Source of the DNA: a virus
Virus record (IMG/VR): IMGVR_UViG_3300010354_000672
Coordinates: 1 to 23,600 of that record
Strand: one strand, 5' to 3'
DNA: 23,600 nucleotides
The notes beneath the pieces are model-generated. The model did no database searches. It saw only the letters and a program-made list of their open reading frames with translations, and was not told the DNA's origin. Positions within the stretch are counted from its first letter, which is position 1. Every line of letters begins with the position of its first letter. A program made the translations under genes and the position numbers. Positions 1-8,848 of this stretch are shown in pieces.

Positions 1-2664
1 TAATTTTGATTCTTCTTCGGATAGTAAATTATATTTTCCTTGTATTGGAGTAATGTAAGACTCTTGCACTTGGACATCTGAAACTGAAGATAACTCTAAA
101 GCAAAATAAAGAGGTTCAATCAACGAACTAAAATTGTATTCTGGCGAGAATTCATTAACGCCACTTATTGAAGATACAGATAAATACAGGCTATCATTAA
201 CCCCTAATAGATTTAATATTCTAGCTCTGTCAGTTAATGAAAGGTAATTAGCTGAAGAGGTTTCATTTACTGTTGGTAATGGCAAATGATCATAGGATAC
301 CGTTGAAGCATTAATGGAATAACCTCCCCCATCTCCTATATTTAAATAATTAAAAGAATTGTCTACTAATAATGACGGGATACCTGCATTTTTTAAATAC
401 AAAGGCTGCGTTGTCCCATCCAGTTGAATAGCGGGGAGTTTAGCTTCTAGATCTTCTAACAAAAATCTAGTTCTTTTTAAATCATTTCTAGTGGTAGATT
501 GCTCGTAGTTGCTAAACTCAGAATTTATGGATTTAGTTCCAAATGTATTTAAAGAAATTTCAACAGACTCAATTTGATTAGTAGAAACTAATTGAACTAT
601 TGGTTTGTTTTTATAAGATTCGTTTAATGATATGAAGTAATCGGCATCTATTTCATTTAATGTTCCTGTCATTAAATGAGATTTTACCATCAATATAAAT
701 TTATTAAAATTAGAATTTAAGATTGAAGATCTTTGAAGGTTGTTAAATGATTCTAAAAGATCTTTTCTTAGAGAAATTATTAGTTTTTCATTGGTTATGG
801 ATTGAATTATGGCTTCATTCCAAGGCTCTGACGTATCAGCATGGTCTAAGAAATATTTAACTTCCTCTGCTACAGACTCGTTAAATATATTAAGATACTT
901 GTCGTTAGAAACTATCCTAGTTGTTGGCTTAGGTTCAATTTTAAAGAAATTATATTCCTGGTTGTATACAGAAGCAGACTCATTTTCTGTATACAAGTAG
1001 CTTTGTCCTTTTATAGTAGATGAATTTTGTTCAATAATTTGCCTATTATTTATTTCTGATATTATTGAGGTAGATCTTAAAGCGGCATTGTCTATGGATC
1101 CAACTCTTGGAACTTGACTTGAGTTAATTCTTCTGTCGAGTCTTTCTTGATTAAGCCAAGCAGACTCTTGAATCCTGCCATTACCTTGATTTATATTTGG
1201 CTCTTGAGCATTAGGATCATCTGGGGGAGACTCAATTACCTGAATAGTTCCAAATATATCCCCAGGATCTCCATTAGGAATTATTGGATCTCCTGTATTT
1301 GGGTCTTGAGGGCTTTGTTCCTCCCCTGTAGTTGTTCCAGGTCTTCCTCCGGTTACGGGTATCCTTCTACAATTATTTGGGTCGGGAACACAGCCAGCAA
1401 ACAAAGTCCCTACATCTGGTAAGCAAAGTCCTGATGCATTATCATTCCAAGGACCGTTGCTATTCCACCCATTCCCAGACCTTCTTCTTCTATTGGCTTC
1501 CGCGTTATCTACATTAGCCTGTGCTGCTGTGCATGCAACTTTATTCCTTATATTAAAAGGAGGGCCATAGAATCCTTGAGGACATGTATTAGGGACAACT
1601 ATACACCTTGCTGTTGGAGTTGCTGGACCTCCAGTCCCTGGACCGAGGGGGCCTATCTCTGGCCCTGTATCTCCCCCAGTAGTTGGCCCTGGTCTTCCTA
1701 CGTCCACTGGAGTAGAAGCATCTACACAAGAATTTAAAGGTCCATTTACACACTCCCTAAAATATTCTAAATTAAAATCAGTGCAAATGTTATCGTAAAC
1801 ATTATTATAAGGAGGAAACTCGCTTACTAAACTATTCCAAAAATCTCTTGATGTTCTATCATTATCAAATTGTATGCGAGTGCAATCTACTGGCTTTCTT
1901 TTAATTTGTTTTAATTTTGTTTGATTTGGGGCATCGCAATACTCGTAATCAGCTTGACACTTAATAAACCCAGTGTTCGGTGTGGGATCATTATAATTAA
2001 TTGGACAAGGAGGATAAATTGTATCTATGCAATAAGTAAAAAATCTATTACTGTAATCAGTGCATACGTTATCAAAGAGATCATCGTAAGGGGATGTTAC
2101 AGGGTCTATACCAACAACATCAGTAAGAAAGTCTCTATAGGGAGCATCTCTAGTATAATCATCTAATAAGCACGGCTCTGGTCTTCTTCTTACGCTCTTA
2201 ATTGTAAACTCAAAAGGAGGATCACAATAAATATCCGTTCTTTTGCACCTAGTAAATATTAAAGATCTAGGAGGGCCGCCGGATGGAAGATAAAATCCAG
2301 GTAAATCTAAAGGAATCCAAGGTATAAATATTGGAGGATCTTCATTGTAACCACTTGGATCTTGAAGATAGCACTCTACTCTTTGCTCTGGAAGTTGTGG
2401 GGCCATTCCTCCCGCAGGGCCAGGAGGAATAAATAAAAATGGAATTCCTGATGTAGATGATGTAGACCCAGGGCCTGAAGTTGGGGGATCATAATCATCA
2501 GGAGGATCCCAAGGAATATAAGTTCCTCCGTCTCCTGGGGGATCCGATCCAGTTGGTGGATCCCATGGATTACCTAGTCCAGGTCCGCTTACTCCATTCC
2601 CATCTGCCGGTGGTCTAAAACCACTTGGATCAAATGGATCCCCACATTTAGTGATTACAACCAT
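1..2664 (-). CDS. Large Cys-repeat, Pro/Gly-rich virion protein (3' end beyond window)
   Basis: The minus-strand frame stays open for 888 codons from the ATG at 2662-2664 to the left edge. I read every codon and found no stop, so the gene continues outside the window. Residues 1-131 are rich in Pro, Gly, Asp and Trp, with recurring PWDPP-like units. Residues 140-432 hold three tandem six-cysteine modules separated by Pro/Gly-rich linkers. From about residue 470 the protein changes to ordinary Asn/Ser/Leu-rich sequence with likely helical stretches and no further Cys seen. The start lies one base after the TAG of the 882-aa fibre-like gene, with no clear Shine-Dalgarno, so translation is probably coupled. 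I recognise no family. Position at the end of the baseplate/fibre block suggests a peripheral virion protein. A signal peptide is not visible at the N-terminus. Confidence 0.88.
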   Translation of the reverse strand, partial: MVVITKCGDPFDPSGFRPPADGNGVSGPGLGNPWDPPTGSDPPGDGGTYIPWDPPDDYDPPTSGPGSTSSTSGIPFLFIPPGPAGGMAPQLPEQRVECYLQDPSGYNEDPPIFIPWIPLDLPGFYLPSGGPPRSLIFTRCKRTDIYCDPPFEFTIKSVRRRPEPCLLDDYTRDAPYRDFLTDVVGIDPVTSPYDDLFDNVCTDYSNRFFTYCIDTIYPPCPINYNDPTPNTGFIKCQADYEYCDAPNQTKLKQIKRKPVDCTRIQFDNDRTSRDFWNSLVSEFPPYNNVYDNICTDFNLEYFRECVNGPLNSCVDASTPVDVGRPGPTTGGDTGPEIGPLGPGTGGPATPTARCIVVPNTCPQGFYGPPFNIRNKVACTAAQANVDNAEANRRRRSGNGWNSNGPWNDNASGLCLPDVGTLFAGCVPDPNNCRRIPVTGGRPGTTTGEEQSPQDPNTGDPIIPNGDPGDIFGTIQVIESPPDDPNAQEPNINQGNGRIQESAWLNQERLDRRINSSQVPRVGSIDNAALRSTSIISEINNRQIIEQNSSTIKGQSYLYTENESASVYNQEYNFFKIEPKPTTRIVSNDKYLNIFNESVAEEVKYFLDHADTSEPWNEAIIQSITNEKLIISLRKDLLESFNNLQRSSILNSNFNKFILMVKSHLMTGTLNEIDADYFISLNESYKNKPIVQLVSTNQIESVEISLNTFGTKSINSEFSNYEQSTTRNDLKRTRFLLEDLEAKLPAIQLDGTTQPLYLKNAGIPSLLVDNSFNYLNIGDGGGYSINASTVSYDHLPLPTVNETSSANYLSLTDRARILNLLGVNDSLYLSVSSISGVNEFSPEYNFSSLIEPLYFALELSSVSDVQVQESYITPIQGKYNLLSEEESKL
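1369..1605 (-). repeat. Six-cysteine module, degenerate copy C (residues 354-432)
   Basis: Cysteines are at residues 354, 361, 378, 414, 425 and 432, giving intervals of 7, 17, 36, 11 and 7. PWNDNASGLC before the fourth Cys matches PYDDLFDNVC and PYNNVYDNIC in copies A and B. The rest has diverged and includes a run of four Arg (392-395). Cys spacing carries most of the evidence for homology. Confidence 0.78.
1726..1959 (-). repeat. Six-cysteine module, copy B (residues 236-313)
   Basis: Cysteines are at residues 236, 243, 261, 294, 305 and 313, giving intervals of 7, 18, 33, 11 and 8, which matches copy A apart from a three-residue deletion. KQIKRKPVDC and PYNNVYDNIC align with KSVRRRPEPC and PYDDLFDNVC of copy A, and RDF is again 12-14 residues after the third Cys. 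A and B are the closest pair. Confidence 0.9.
2005..2247 (-). repeat. Six-cysteine module, copy A (residues 140-220)
   Basis: Cysteines are at residues 140, 147, 165, 201, 212 and 220, giving intervals of 7, 18, 36, 11 and 8. A basic stretch, KSVRRRPEP, precedes the third Cys, and PYDDLFDNVC ends at the fourth. RDF lies 12-14 residues after the third Cys. The arrangement recurs 96 residues later in copy B. Confidence 0.9.
2473..2640 (-). repeat. Asp-Pro/Trp low-complexity N-terminal segment
   Basis: Residues 9-64 of the left-edge protein are built mostly from Pro, Asp and Gly. Short units recur: DPFDPSG, NPWDPP, SDPPGD, IPWDPP, DYDPP. A related IPWIP occurs at residues 114-118. The segment is probably extended or disordered, such as a flexible tether. 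Further Pro/Gly-rich linkers lie at 1609-1725 (between Cys modules B and C) and about 1261-1362 (after module C). Confidence 0.75.
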
Positions 2665-2665
2665 A

Positions 2666-5314
2666 CTACGCTAACTTTATAGTTGGATTCTGATTAAACA
2701 TCTGCCCAGAACTCATAGCGTTTCTTCCAGCAAAATTTGTTGGAATTCCAACAACTTCAAATTGAACTGTTGGATATATGGCGACACCGACAGTTGATTC
2801 TCCCTGTCTATTATTTGGACCTCTTCCTGAATCTATCACTGGGCCTGGGTTGTGATAATGGTGCCTAGTTATCCAATCTTTATTAAATACTGCAAACCCG
2901 GCAAAATGATTCCCTGTTCTATTTTCTCTTGGAATTATTGGGAAATTAACTGTATTTCCAGGAACTTGTGCAACGTCAGCTATATCTGCTCTAAAATCTT
3001 TTGCAGTCCAAGCGGCATATATTATAAAGTGATCTGTATATTTTTCTACCCATAAACCTGCCGCCCCAGCGATAGTTTCCCCACCCCCATGATTGTCTGG
3101 ATGCCCTGGCCTTCCACCAAGATTTCTAGAAGTTTGACTTGTTAGCGGAGTGCAATTCATAAATTGAACATTTACATTATAATCACACATCCATGGAACT
3201 CTGCTTCTATCCAAATTAACTCTTTTCTTAACGAATAAGAGATTAACCATGCCGTCTATCAATAATTCACCTCCGCTTACAGGATAAGAAGAGGTAGGAA
3301 ATTGATAATATCCTGATCTGTAGGATACAGTCCCATCTCGTTCGTATTGAACAAAATTTGGAATTGGAGTAGTTCCAAATCTCTTTAGTTTAGAACTTAA
3401 AGTATAATCAGAGTAAGCAGCATATTCATATACAGGAAGGCCCGCCGAATCTTTATTTCCATATGAATTCATTTTAAAGCTATGGAAATTTATTCTATCA
3501 TTTGGATATCTTCCTGGGTCTGAATATCTTGTTCCACACCAAGCCGCAATATCCCACTCTGGATAGCACTCTAGTCTAGTGTAGCCATAATCTCTTACTA
3601 ATCTTTCCACAGCTTGATCTCTAGTTAGTGTGGGATTTTGTTGCATTATGTAACTAAGCAATGCACCTTCAACGCCGAAAGCCCAACCACCTTGAATAGT
3701 ATTTGAATGAACTACTCTAGGGAATGTTCCATCAAAGCTTTGCTGCTCTGGCATATTGCTCAACACTCTATTTATTTCATATCCTAATTCAGCTTGAGTA
3801 ACGACTGGGTTAGCTAAAGATGGGGCAGGGATTGAGGCGGCCAATCCGGCTCTTTCATTATATGTTAATTCAGTAGTTCTAAAGAAAGGTCTAATATCTA
3901 TTACATCAGAATTTGTAATTATTGTTTGGCCTTCTTCATTTAATTGTGATGATTTTTTTACTACAATATAGGCTATAGGCAGAATGCTTTGTCCAATTAA
4001 TGGCAAGCTTTGCTTATCTAAAGTTAAATCTAAAAGTGGAGCTAAGTTCATTAAGTCATCAGGGGATGGGAATGAACCTTTTACATTTATACCGTCAATA
4101 TTAAATCCAGTGTTTATTCCAGATGTATCCCCAAAATGTGATAGCATCTTTGGAGTTCCATCTTCAAGAGTTGTATCATCTCCATCTAGATACTGACCCT
4201 TGTTAGTGCCTTGAGGGGTCAATACCTCTTGAACTCTTATTGGGCCAAAGTCTTTAAAGTTTACTCCAAGGCCAGCACCATACACCAAACCTAATTGGGG
4301 TTGAGTAATAGTTTGTGGAACACCATTTGTAAATTTAGCTATGGTGGTCGAGCTTGCATCTATTGGTTTAGAATATATGAATAATAAATCTATTCTTTGA
4401 GTTGCCGCATCTAAAAGAACTTTTTGTCTTGATTCATTATAATAAAAATAATCTTGAGGATTGAACGCAGGTATGCTTACACTAAGCTCTTCTGCAACAT
4501 CTACTATAGCGGTTCTTGCGACTCCTCTCCATCTTTTTACAAATGCAGTTTCAGCAGCAGGCAATCTAGCAAATCCAACTTGAGGATTTGAATCTCCTTG
4601 CTGTCTTATTGTATATGAAAAAGGTATTACAGGAAAATTTATTATAGGACCATTAGCATCTATAACTCCCCCGTTAGTCCCAGGGAGGTTAGCCGCGCTT
4701 TCAACTTTATTCCATAATATCGCACCTAACATAGGATAAGGAGGTTGCCCCCATAATCCATCATCTCCCGGGATGGCTTCAATAATAATTTGTGAGTTAC
4801 TTAAGAATTGAGATCCTCTTCCTGGTGATTGAGCAGGCCAAGTAAAAGCTCGTTCATATAATCCGTTCAAATCTAATTGAACAGCTTCTTTAAATTTGGC
4901 TATGGATGTCTGTATGGAGGGATGTGTCAAGCCTCCAGCTAACCATATATTATTCCATCTAAATTTTTCTTGATTTGGACTTCCAGGCAGAGGCGATGGA
5001 AGCAGTTTGAAAATTACTTGTAATGGATCTAAGTTATATGCATCATTTATTCTTGCACTGAACCTTCCTGGCTTTACCTTCACTATGTTATCTCTACCAT
5101 CAACGTAAGGTTTAAGCTCTGTAAATCCGCTTCGGTCTATAGTTGAATCCCCGGCTATTCCAAATATTTGATCTTTCAGCCAAAGATCGTTTTCTTGAAG
5201 TTGCTTTAATGGTATATTATCAACTTCATAATAAATTGGATCGTTAGCTTTAAAAAATCTAATAGGACTTGTAAACCTATATTGGCTATCCCTGTAATTT
5301 CTAATAATATCCAT
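2666..5314 (-). CDS. Large baseplate-associated / tail fibre-like structural protein (882 aa)
   Basis: No enzymatic motif is visible. The N-terminus (residues 28-50) contains DNIPLKQLQENDLWLKDQI, which aligns without gaps to residues 39-57 of the beta-helix protein encoded just upstream. I take it as a shared virion-attachment segment. The body is mixed beta-type sequence. Around residues 480-510 it has an IDIRPFFR...ELTYNERAGLAA stretch. Near the C-terminus are two His clusters, HPDNH (738-742) and HHYH (818-821). The start codon overlaps the TAA of the 1177-aa gene by one base (TAATG) and has a GGAGAG Shine-Dalgarno nine bases upstream. The gene ends in TAG and is followed one base later by the next ATG. 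The role is inferred from context and the shared N-terminus. Exact family unknown to me. Confidence 0.85.
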   Translation of the reverse strand: MDIIRNYRDSQYRFTSPIRFFKANDPIYYEVDNIPLKQLQENDLWLKDQIFGIAGDSTIDRSGFTELKPYVDGRDNIVKVKPGRFSARINDAYNLDPLQVIFKLLPSPLPGSPNQEKFRWNNIWLAGGLTHPSIQTSIAKFKEAVQLDLNGLYERAFTWPAQSPGRGSQFLSNSQIIIEAIPGDDGLWGQPPYPMLGAILWNKVESAANLPGTNGGVIDANGPIINFPVIPFSYTIRQQGDSNPQVGFARLPAAETAFVKRWRGVARTAIVDVAEELSVSIPAFNPQDYFYYNESRQKVLLDAATQRIDLLFIYSKPIDASSTTIAKFTNGVPQTITQPQLGLVYGAGLGVNFKDFGPIRVQEVLTPQGTNKGQYLDGDDTTLEDGTPKMLSHFGDTSGINTGFNIDGINVKGSFPSPDDLMNLAPLLDLTLDKQSLPLIGQSILPIAYIVVKKSSQLNEEGQTIITNSDVIDIRPFFRTTELTYNERAGLAASIPAPSLANPVVTQAELGYEINRVLSNMPEQQSFDGTFPRVVHSNTIQGGWAFGVEGALLSYIMQQNPTLTRDQAVERLVRDYGYTRLECYPEWDIAAWCGTRYSDPGRYPNDRINFHSFKMNSYGNKDSAGLPVYEYAAYSDYTLSSKLKRFGTTPIPNFVQYERDGTVSYRSGYYQFPTSSYPVSGGELLIDGMVNLLFVKKRVNLDRSRVPWMCDYNVNVQFMNCTPLTSQTSRNLGGRPGHPDNHGGGETIAGAAGLWVEKYTDHFIIYAAWTAKDFRADIADVAQVPGNTVNFPIIPRENRTGNHFAGFAVFNKDWITRHHYHNPGPVIDSGRGPNNRQGESTVGVAIYPTVQFEVVGIPTNFAGRNAMSSGQMFNQNPTIKLA

Positions 5315-8300
5315 TAGTTATTTCTCTCCATATCAAACAAATTGAGCGACCCTAATCCTAAAAGTCTTGCAGAATCTCCATATCTAACCTGAGATCCCCC
5401 AGGTTCATAATTATATGGATAATAAATTGTCACTAATTTAGCATTATTTGACTTTCCAGTAGAACAATGTTTTGCATTAGCAAAAGTTTCCGCCGCTGAT
5501 TCATCAAGAATAGCTCTCACACTATTATTTAATATTATTTCTTTTCCATAATAGTATCCAGAAGGAACATAATTTCCACTAGTATTTTGTTTAATTAATG
5601 ATTTATATACAGAGCTTAAAGACCCACTACAAATCATTAAATTAGACGAAGGCTGATACCCTTGTGAATATAGCTGAGGTATAATCCCATAGCCGCTTCC
5701 GTCTAGATTAACTAAAGTATTTGCAGCAGTGTCTATTGAAAAGTAAAGCCTGAAAGGACCAAAATTACTAGCTGAAGTTGAAGTATATGGAATTGTAGCA
5801 GCAGACAAATTAGCTCCATACAAATCAAGTATGGAAACAGTGCTTGTATCTGGAGTTGAAGATGGAACTCCAAAACAAATAGAGCTTGCTCCTGTTCCAC
5901 TAGTCCATGCTCCATATGGACCTCTATACCCTGACGTTCTTGGATATAGCCCGCTTACTGAAATATATGATGCCTTTAATAATGAGTCATCGCATATGTT
6001 CCATATAAATGAGTGATAAGCGGCCCCAGTGACAGATAAAGGTATGTTAGAATCAAAGTAAGGAGCAGATGCGTTCCACCATCCACATGGAAAGTTTACG
6101 TTGTGTATATTTACATTACTATTATTTACTGCTTTAACACATACCCCTCCGAAGGTTGCAGCACTCATAGATAAGCCAGTTAATGCTAAATTATGTAAAA
6201 AGTAATAGTTTAATCCAGCAGCAGTAAATTGATCTACGTCCTCAAGCTCTGTAGAGAATGATTCAGCTATTTGATTGTTAGTAAGTGGTGAAGGTAGCGG
6301 ATTAGGATAAAACTGTAAACTTCCACCACTTGTAAACAATCTTTGTGGAATTGAAATATCATTATAATCAAGTCCACTGAAGTTAAATATAGAGTAGCCC
6401 ACAGGATCTCCACCATCCAATCCCCAAGTTGATGCAACATCTCCTAAATCCCTTGCTTCAAATATTGAATGGTTATCTACAACAACACAAGATCTTGTGC
6501 TATGAAGTTCTACTGCTGTGTGGTTGGCTGGATCTGTTGTATCTATGGTAAATATATCTAATGAATTATCTGCTGTTTGTCTTGGAGGGGATATTAAAAT
6601 TTTTGAATTGTTTTCCGCTAAGAGGTCTACTCCAAATTGAGCTATGACGGTAGGACCATTCAAATGAATGGCAGAGTTCTTATCTGCATACAAAGCAGCT
6701 AGGTTTACAGAATAGTCTGCATTAGCTGGCCCGAAAATTTTTGTTGCAAAAAATTTGGTTCCACGTAAAGTGGCTTTAGAGTTATCTAGAACACTAATCT
6801 CAGAGCCCTTTTTCGAATATCGACTATCGTCGGGTATCGCTATAGTAAAATCATTAGTTCTTATAAATTGTGGAGCTATAAAAGTTGCTTCTGAATTATT
6901 TTGTATTTTAACTGCTTCTGGGATAGCAACACCAAGGAAAATCGCAGGGTCACCAATTATCTTTCCTATTGAATTTTCAAAAACAATTCTTGCAAAAGTT
7001 TTTTCCATTGAAGATGTCAACACTGGAGACATTATGGAATTATTAAGAATTAAATGTTGTCCATTTTGTTTGAAATAATATGGATGAGTGTAGAAATCAA
7101 GTAATCCTCCTGTTGAATGGAATATATTAAAATTTTTGTTATATATAATCTTAGAATTTATAGAGTTTATTCCTTGTTTTTGATTTGCAGCACAAGTTAA
7201 TTTGTCTAATTCTAAAATTGAATTATTTAATTCAGCACCAACAAGGTTCTCTAGTAATCTTAGTCTTCCATCTAATGAAACTTTTGAATTGTTTGATATT
7301 ATTCCATGTCCGACATTGTGAGCAAAATCAAAGTATGACTCATACAATGATGGGTATGCTTTTAATGTCTCTTGAATTTTTCCACCTTGAACAATGGAAT
7401 TATTTAATATCATTCCATTAGCATTCTTAGTGAATTCAAAAACATAATAATTAGCTGTAAATGGCGTAGCACTAGCAGGATTCCAACTAGAGCTATACAA
7501 TTTATTTTCTATCTCATGTGTAGAAGAGAAAGTTATTGTTGAATTATTGGCTACAATTCCCGCTGCTAAATCATCCTGAGGGTAGCCAGATGCGATATTG
7601 AATGACAAGAACTTTCTTCTTACGTCATAATCAGCAGTTAGTCTATTACCACTAGAGTCAAAATCATATATTCTTGTAGCTACACAACCTCTAGTAAGTA
7701 TCACATTAGAATTGTTAAATTTAAATCCAGCTTTTCTATATCTTGTGGCTACAATGTTTTCTAATACTATGTTTTGACAGTTGTTTACTTCTACGCCGTG
7801 GGAATTATTTGTCTTAGTTGATCCACCGCCTTCTAGAAAAAAGTTTCTTATAAAGATTTTACCATCGCAGTTATTTACAAATAACTTGTTTAGTTTGTTT
7901 CCGTAATAAAGGCCGTTATATCCAGATAAGACAGGCCCACCTTGCCAAGCGTTGCCAAGATAAATATTTAAATTAGAGAAGTAATTTAATGTGCTAGGAT
8001 CCTTTGTCGTTATTTGCTCTGATGGATGAGGATTTAAATCATATGGTTTAAATTTTAATGAAAACTGATCTCCTACAGTGTATGGATTTGTAGTATTAAA
8101 ATCATCTATTACTAAAGTAGATCTACCATAGTTATCTAATGATTTTTGTAGAGATACATAAGCGTTTAATTTAGATATTGATCCTGTCCCAGACAACCTA
8201 GAGTCTGTTGTTGAACTAAATACAGGAGCAGATATTGACAAACAACTAGCTTCTAGGAAGCCCTTCAAAGGAGCTATTCTAGACGTTGAAGCATCATAAA

Positions 8301-8847
8301 ATGCAGAGTTTGGATTTCTAACTACAGAAGATACGTAACTAAACGTATTAGCTATTGAAGAGTCAACAACTCCAACTACAGGAGAATTTAATCCATACGA
8401 GTTACCTGGAGAAGATACCGACACTTCTTGTTTAGCAAAATTTCTATTTATAATTTCAAGAGAGCCCCTAGGCCCAAATCTAATATTACTTAAAACTAAA
8501 TCACCTAATTGACCGAAGCTTGCAACTTCTACTAATACAGGGAAATTTATTCTTTGGGGCAATGTTTCTATGGCTGCACTTAAGGATCTAAATATTCCTT
8601 TATTGCAGGCTATTGAGGAGTCTGGCGCATCTGCTGACACAACAAGCGTTACTCCCGGCATCGAAGACGTTGGATATCCTAATTGCTCCCACAGGAAGAA
8701 TGTTCTATCTTCAAGATCGTATATCGGTAAGTTATCTTGCTCCCAGTTATAGAAAGAGCTAGAGTCATATTTAGTTACTTTATCTGTCCAACAGCCATAA
8801 AGTTTTAGAGATCCACTGCCTGAATAAATATCGCCTGGGAAAAACAT
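5314..8847 (-). CDS. Right-handed beta-helix tailspike/fibre-like protein (1177 aa)
   Basis: Residues 32-57 hold a probable attachment segment (YNWEQDNLPIYDLEDRTFFL). Residues about 75-140 have the GIFRSLSAAIETLPQRI entry typical of pectate-lyase-type right-handed beta-helices. From about residue 325 to 800, and again near 909 and 1109, short strands alternate with N-N-S-x-hydrophobic turns, for example FNNSNVIL, ANNSTITF, LNNSIVQG, SNNSKVSL, LNNSILEL and ENNSKILI. Such stacked Asn positions form ladders in known beta-helix proteins. Trimeric beta-helix spikes bind or cleave host surface polysaccharide. I cannot point to catalytic residues, so binding versus depolymerase is open. The ATG is one base after the upstream TAA (TAATATG). 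The only SD-like element is a GGAG 14 bases away. The gene's stop overlaps the next ATG. Confidence 0.88.
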   Translation of the reverse strand: MFFPGDIYSGSGSLKLYGCWTDKVTKYDSSSFYNWEQDNLPIYDLEDRTFFLWEQLGYPTSSMPGVTLVVSADAPDSSIACNKGIFRSLSAAIETLPQRINFPVLVEVASFGQLGDLVLSNIRFGPRGSLEIINRNFAKQEVSVSSPGNSYGLNSPVVGVVDSSIANTFSYVSSVVRNPNSAFYDASTSRIAPLKGFLEASCLSISAPVFSSTTDSRLSGTGSISKLNAYVSLQKSLDNYGRSTLVIDDFNTTNPYTVGDQFSLKFKPYDLNPHPSEQITTKDPSTLNYFSNLNIYLGNAWQGGPVLSGYNGLYYGNKLNKLFVNNCDGKIFIRNFFLEGGGSTKTNNSHGVEVNNCQNIVLENIVATRYRKAGFKFNNSNVILTRGCVATRIYDFDSSGNRLTADYDVRRKFLSFNIASGYPQDDLAAGIVANNSTITFSSTHEIENKLYSSSWNPASATPFTANYYVFEFTKNANGMILNNSIVQGGKIQETLKAYPSLYESYFDFAHNVGHGIISNNSKVSLDGRLRLLENLVGAELNNSILELDKLTCAANQKQGINSINSKIIYNKNFNIFHSTGGLLDFYTHPYYFKQNGQHLILNNSIMSPVLTSSMEKTFARIVFENSIGKIIGDPAIFLGVAIPEAVKIQNNSEATFIAPQFIRTNDFTIAIPDDSRYSKKGSEISVLDNSKATLRGTKFFATKIFGPANADYSVNLAALYADKNSAIHLNGPTVIAQFGVDLLAENNSKILISPPRQTADNSLDIFTIDTTDPANHTAVELHSTRSCVVVDNHSIFEARDLGDVASTWGLDGGDPVGYSIFNFSGLDYNDISIPQRLFTSGGSLQFYPNPLPSPLTNNQIAESFSTELEDVDQFTAAGLNYYFLHNLALTGLSMSAATFGGVCVKAVNNSNVNIHNVNFPCGWWNASAPYFDSNIPLSVTGAAYHSFIWNICDDSLLKASYISVSGLYPRTSGYRGPYGAWTSGTGASSICFGVPSSTPDTSTVSILDLYGANLSAATIPYTSTSASNFGPFRLYFSIDTAANTLVNLDGSGYGIIPQLYSQGYQPSSNLMICSGSLSSVYKSLIKQNTSGNYVPSGYYYGKEIILNNSVRAILDESAAETFANAKHCSTGKSNNAKLVTIYYPYNYEPGGSQVRYGDSARLLGLGSLNLFDMERNN
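5324..5329 (-). promoter_or_regulatory. Shine-Dalgarno GGAGAG for the 882-aa gene
   Basis: GGAGAG on the minus strand ends nine bases before the ATG at 5312-5314, inside the last codons of the upstream gene. It supports that start. Confidence 0.6.
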
Positions 8848-8848
8848 A

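Noticed and set aside
809-1517. Plus-strand open frames at 809-1000, 1147-1422 and 1332-1517
   Set aside because: They lie antisense to the continuous 888-codon minus-strand frame and have shadow-like composition without ribosome sites.
2500-2646. Cluster of four GGATCC sites
   Set aside because: Explained by repeated Asp-Pro and similar codons in the low-complexity N-terminus, not by a regulatory or restriction-related array.
1921-8752. Plus-strand open frames and one minus-strand frame (5733-5915) inside the fibre genes
   Set aside because: All are fully inside long minus-strand genes in other frames, short, and without recognisable domains.
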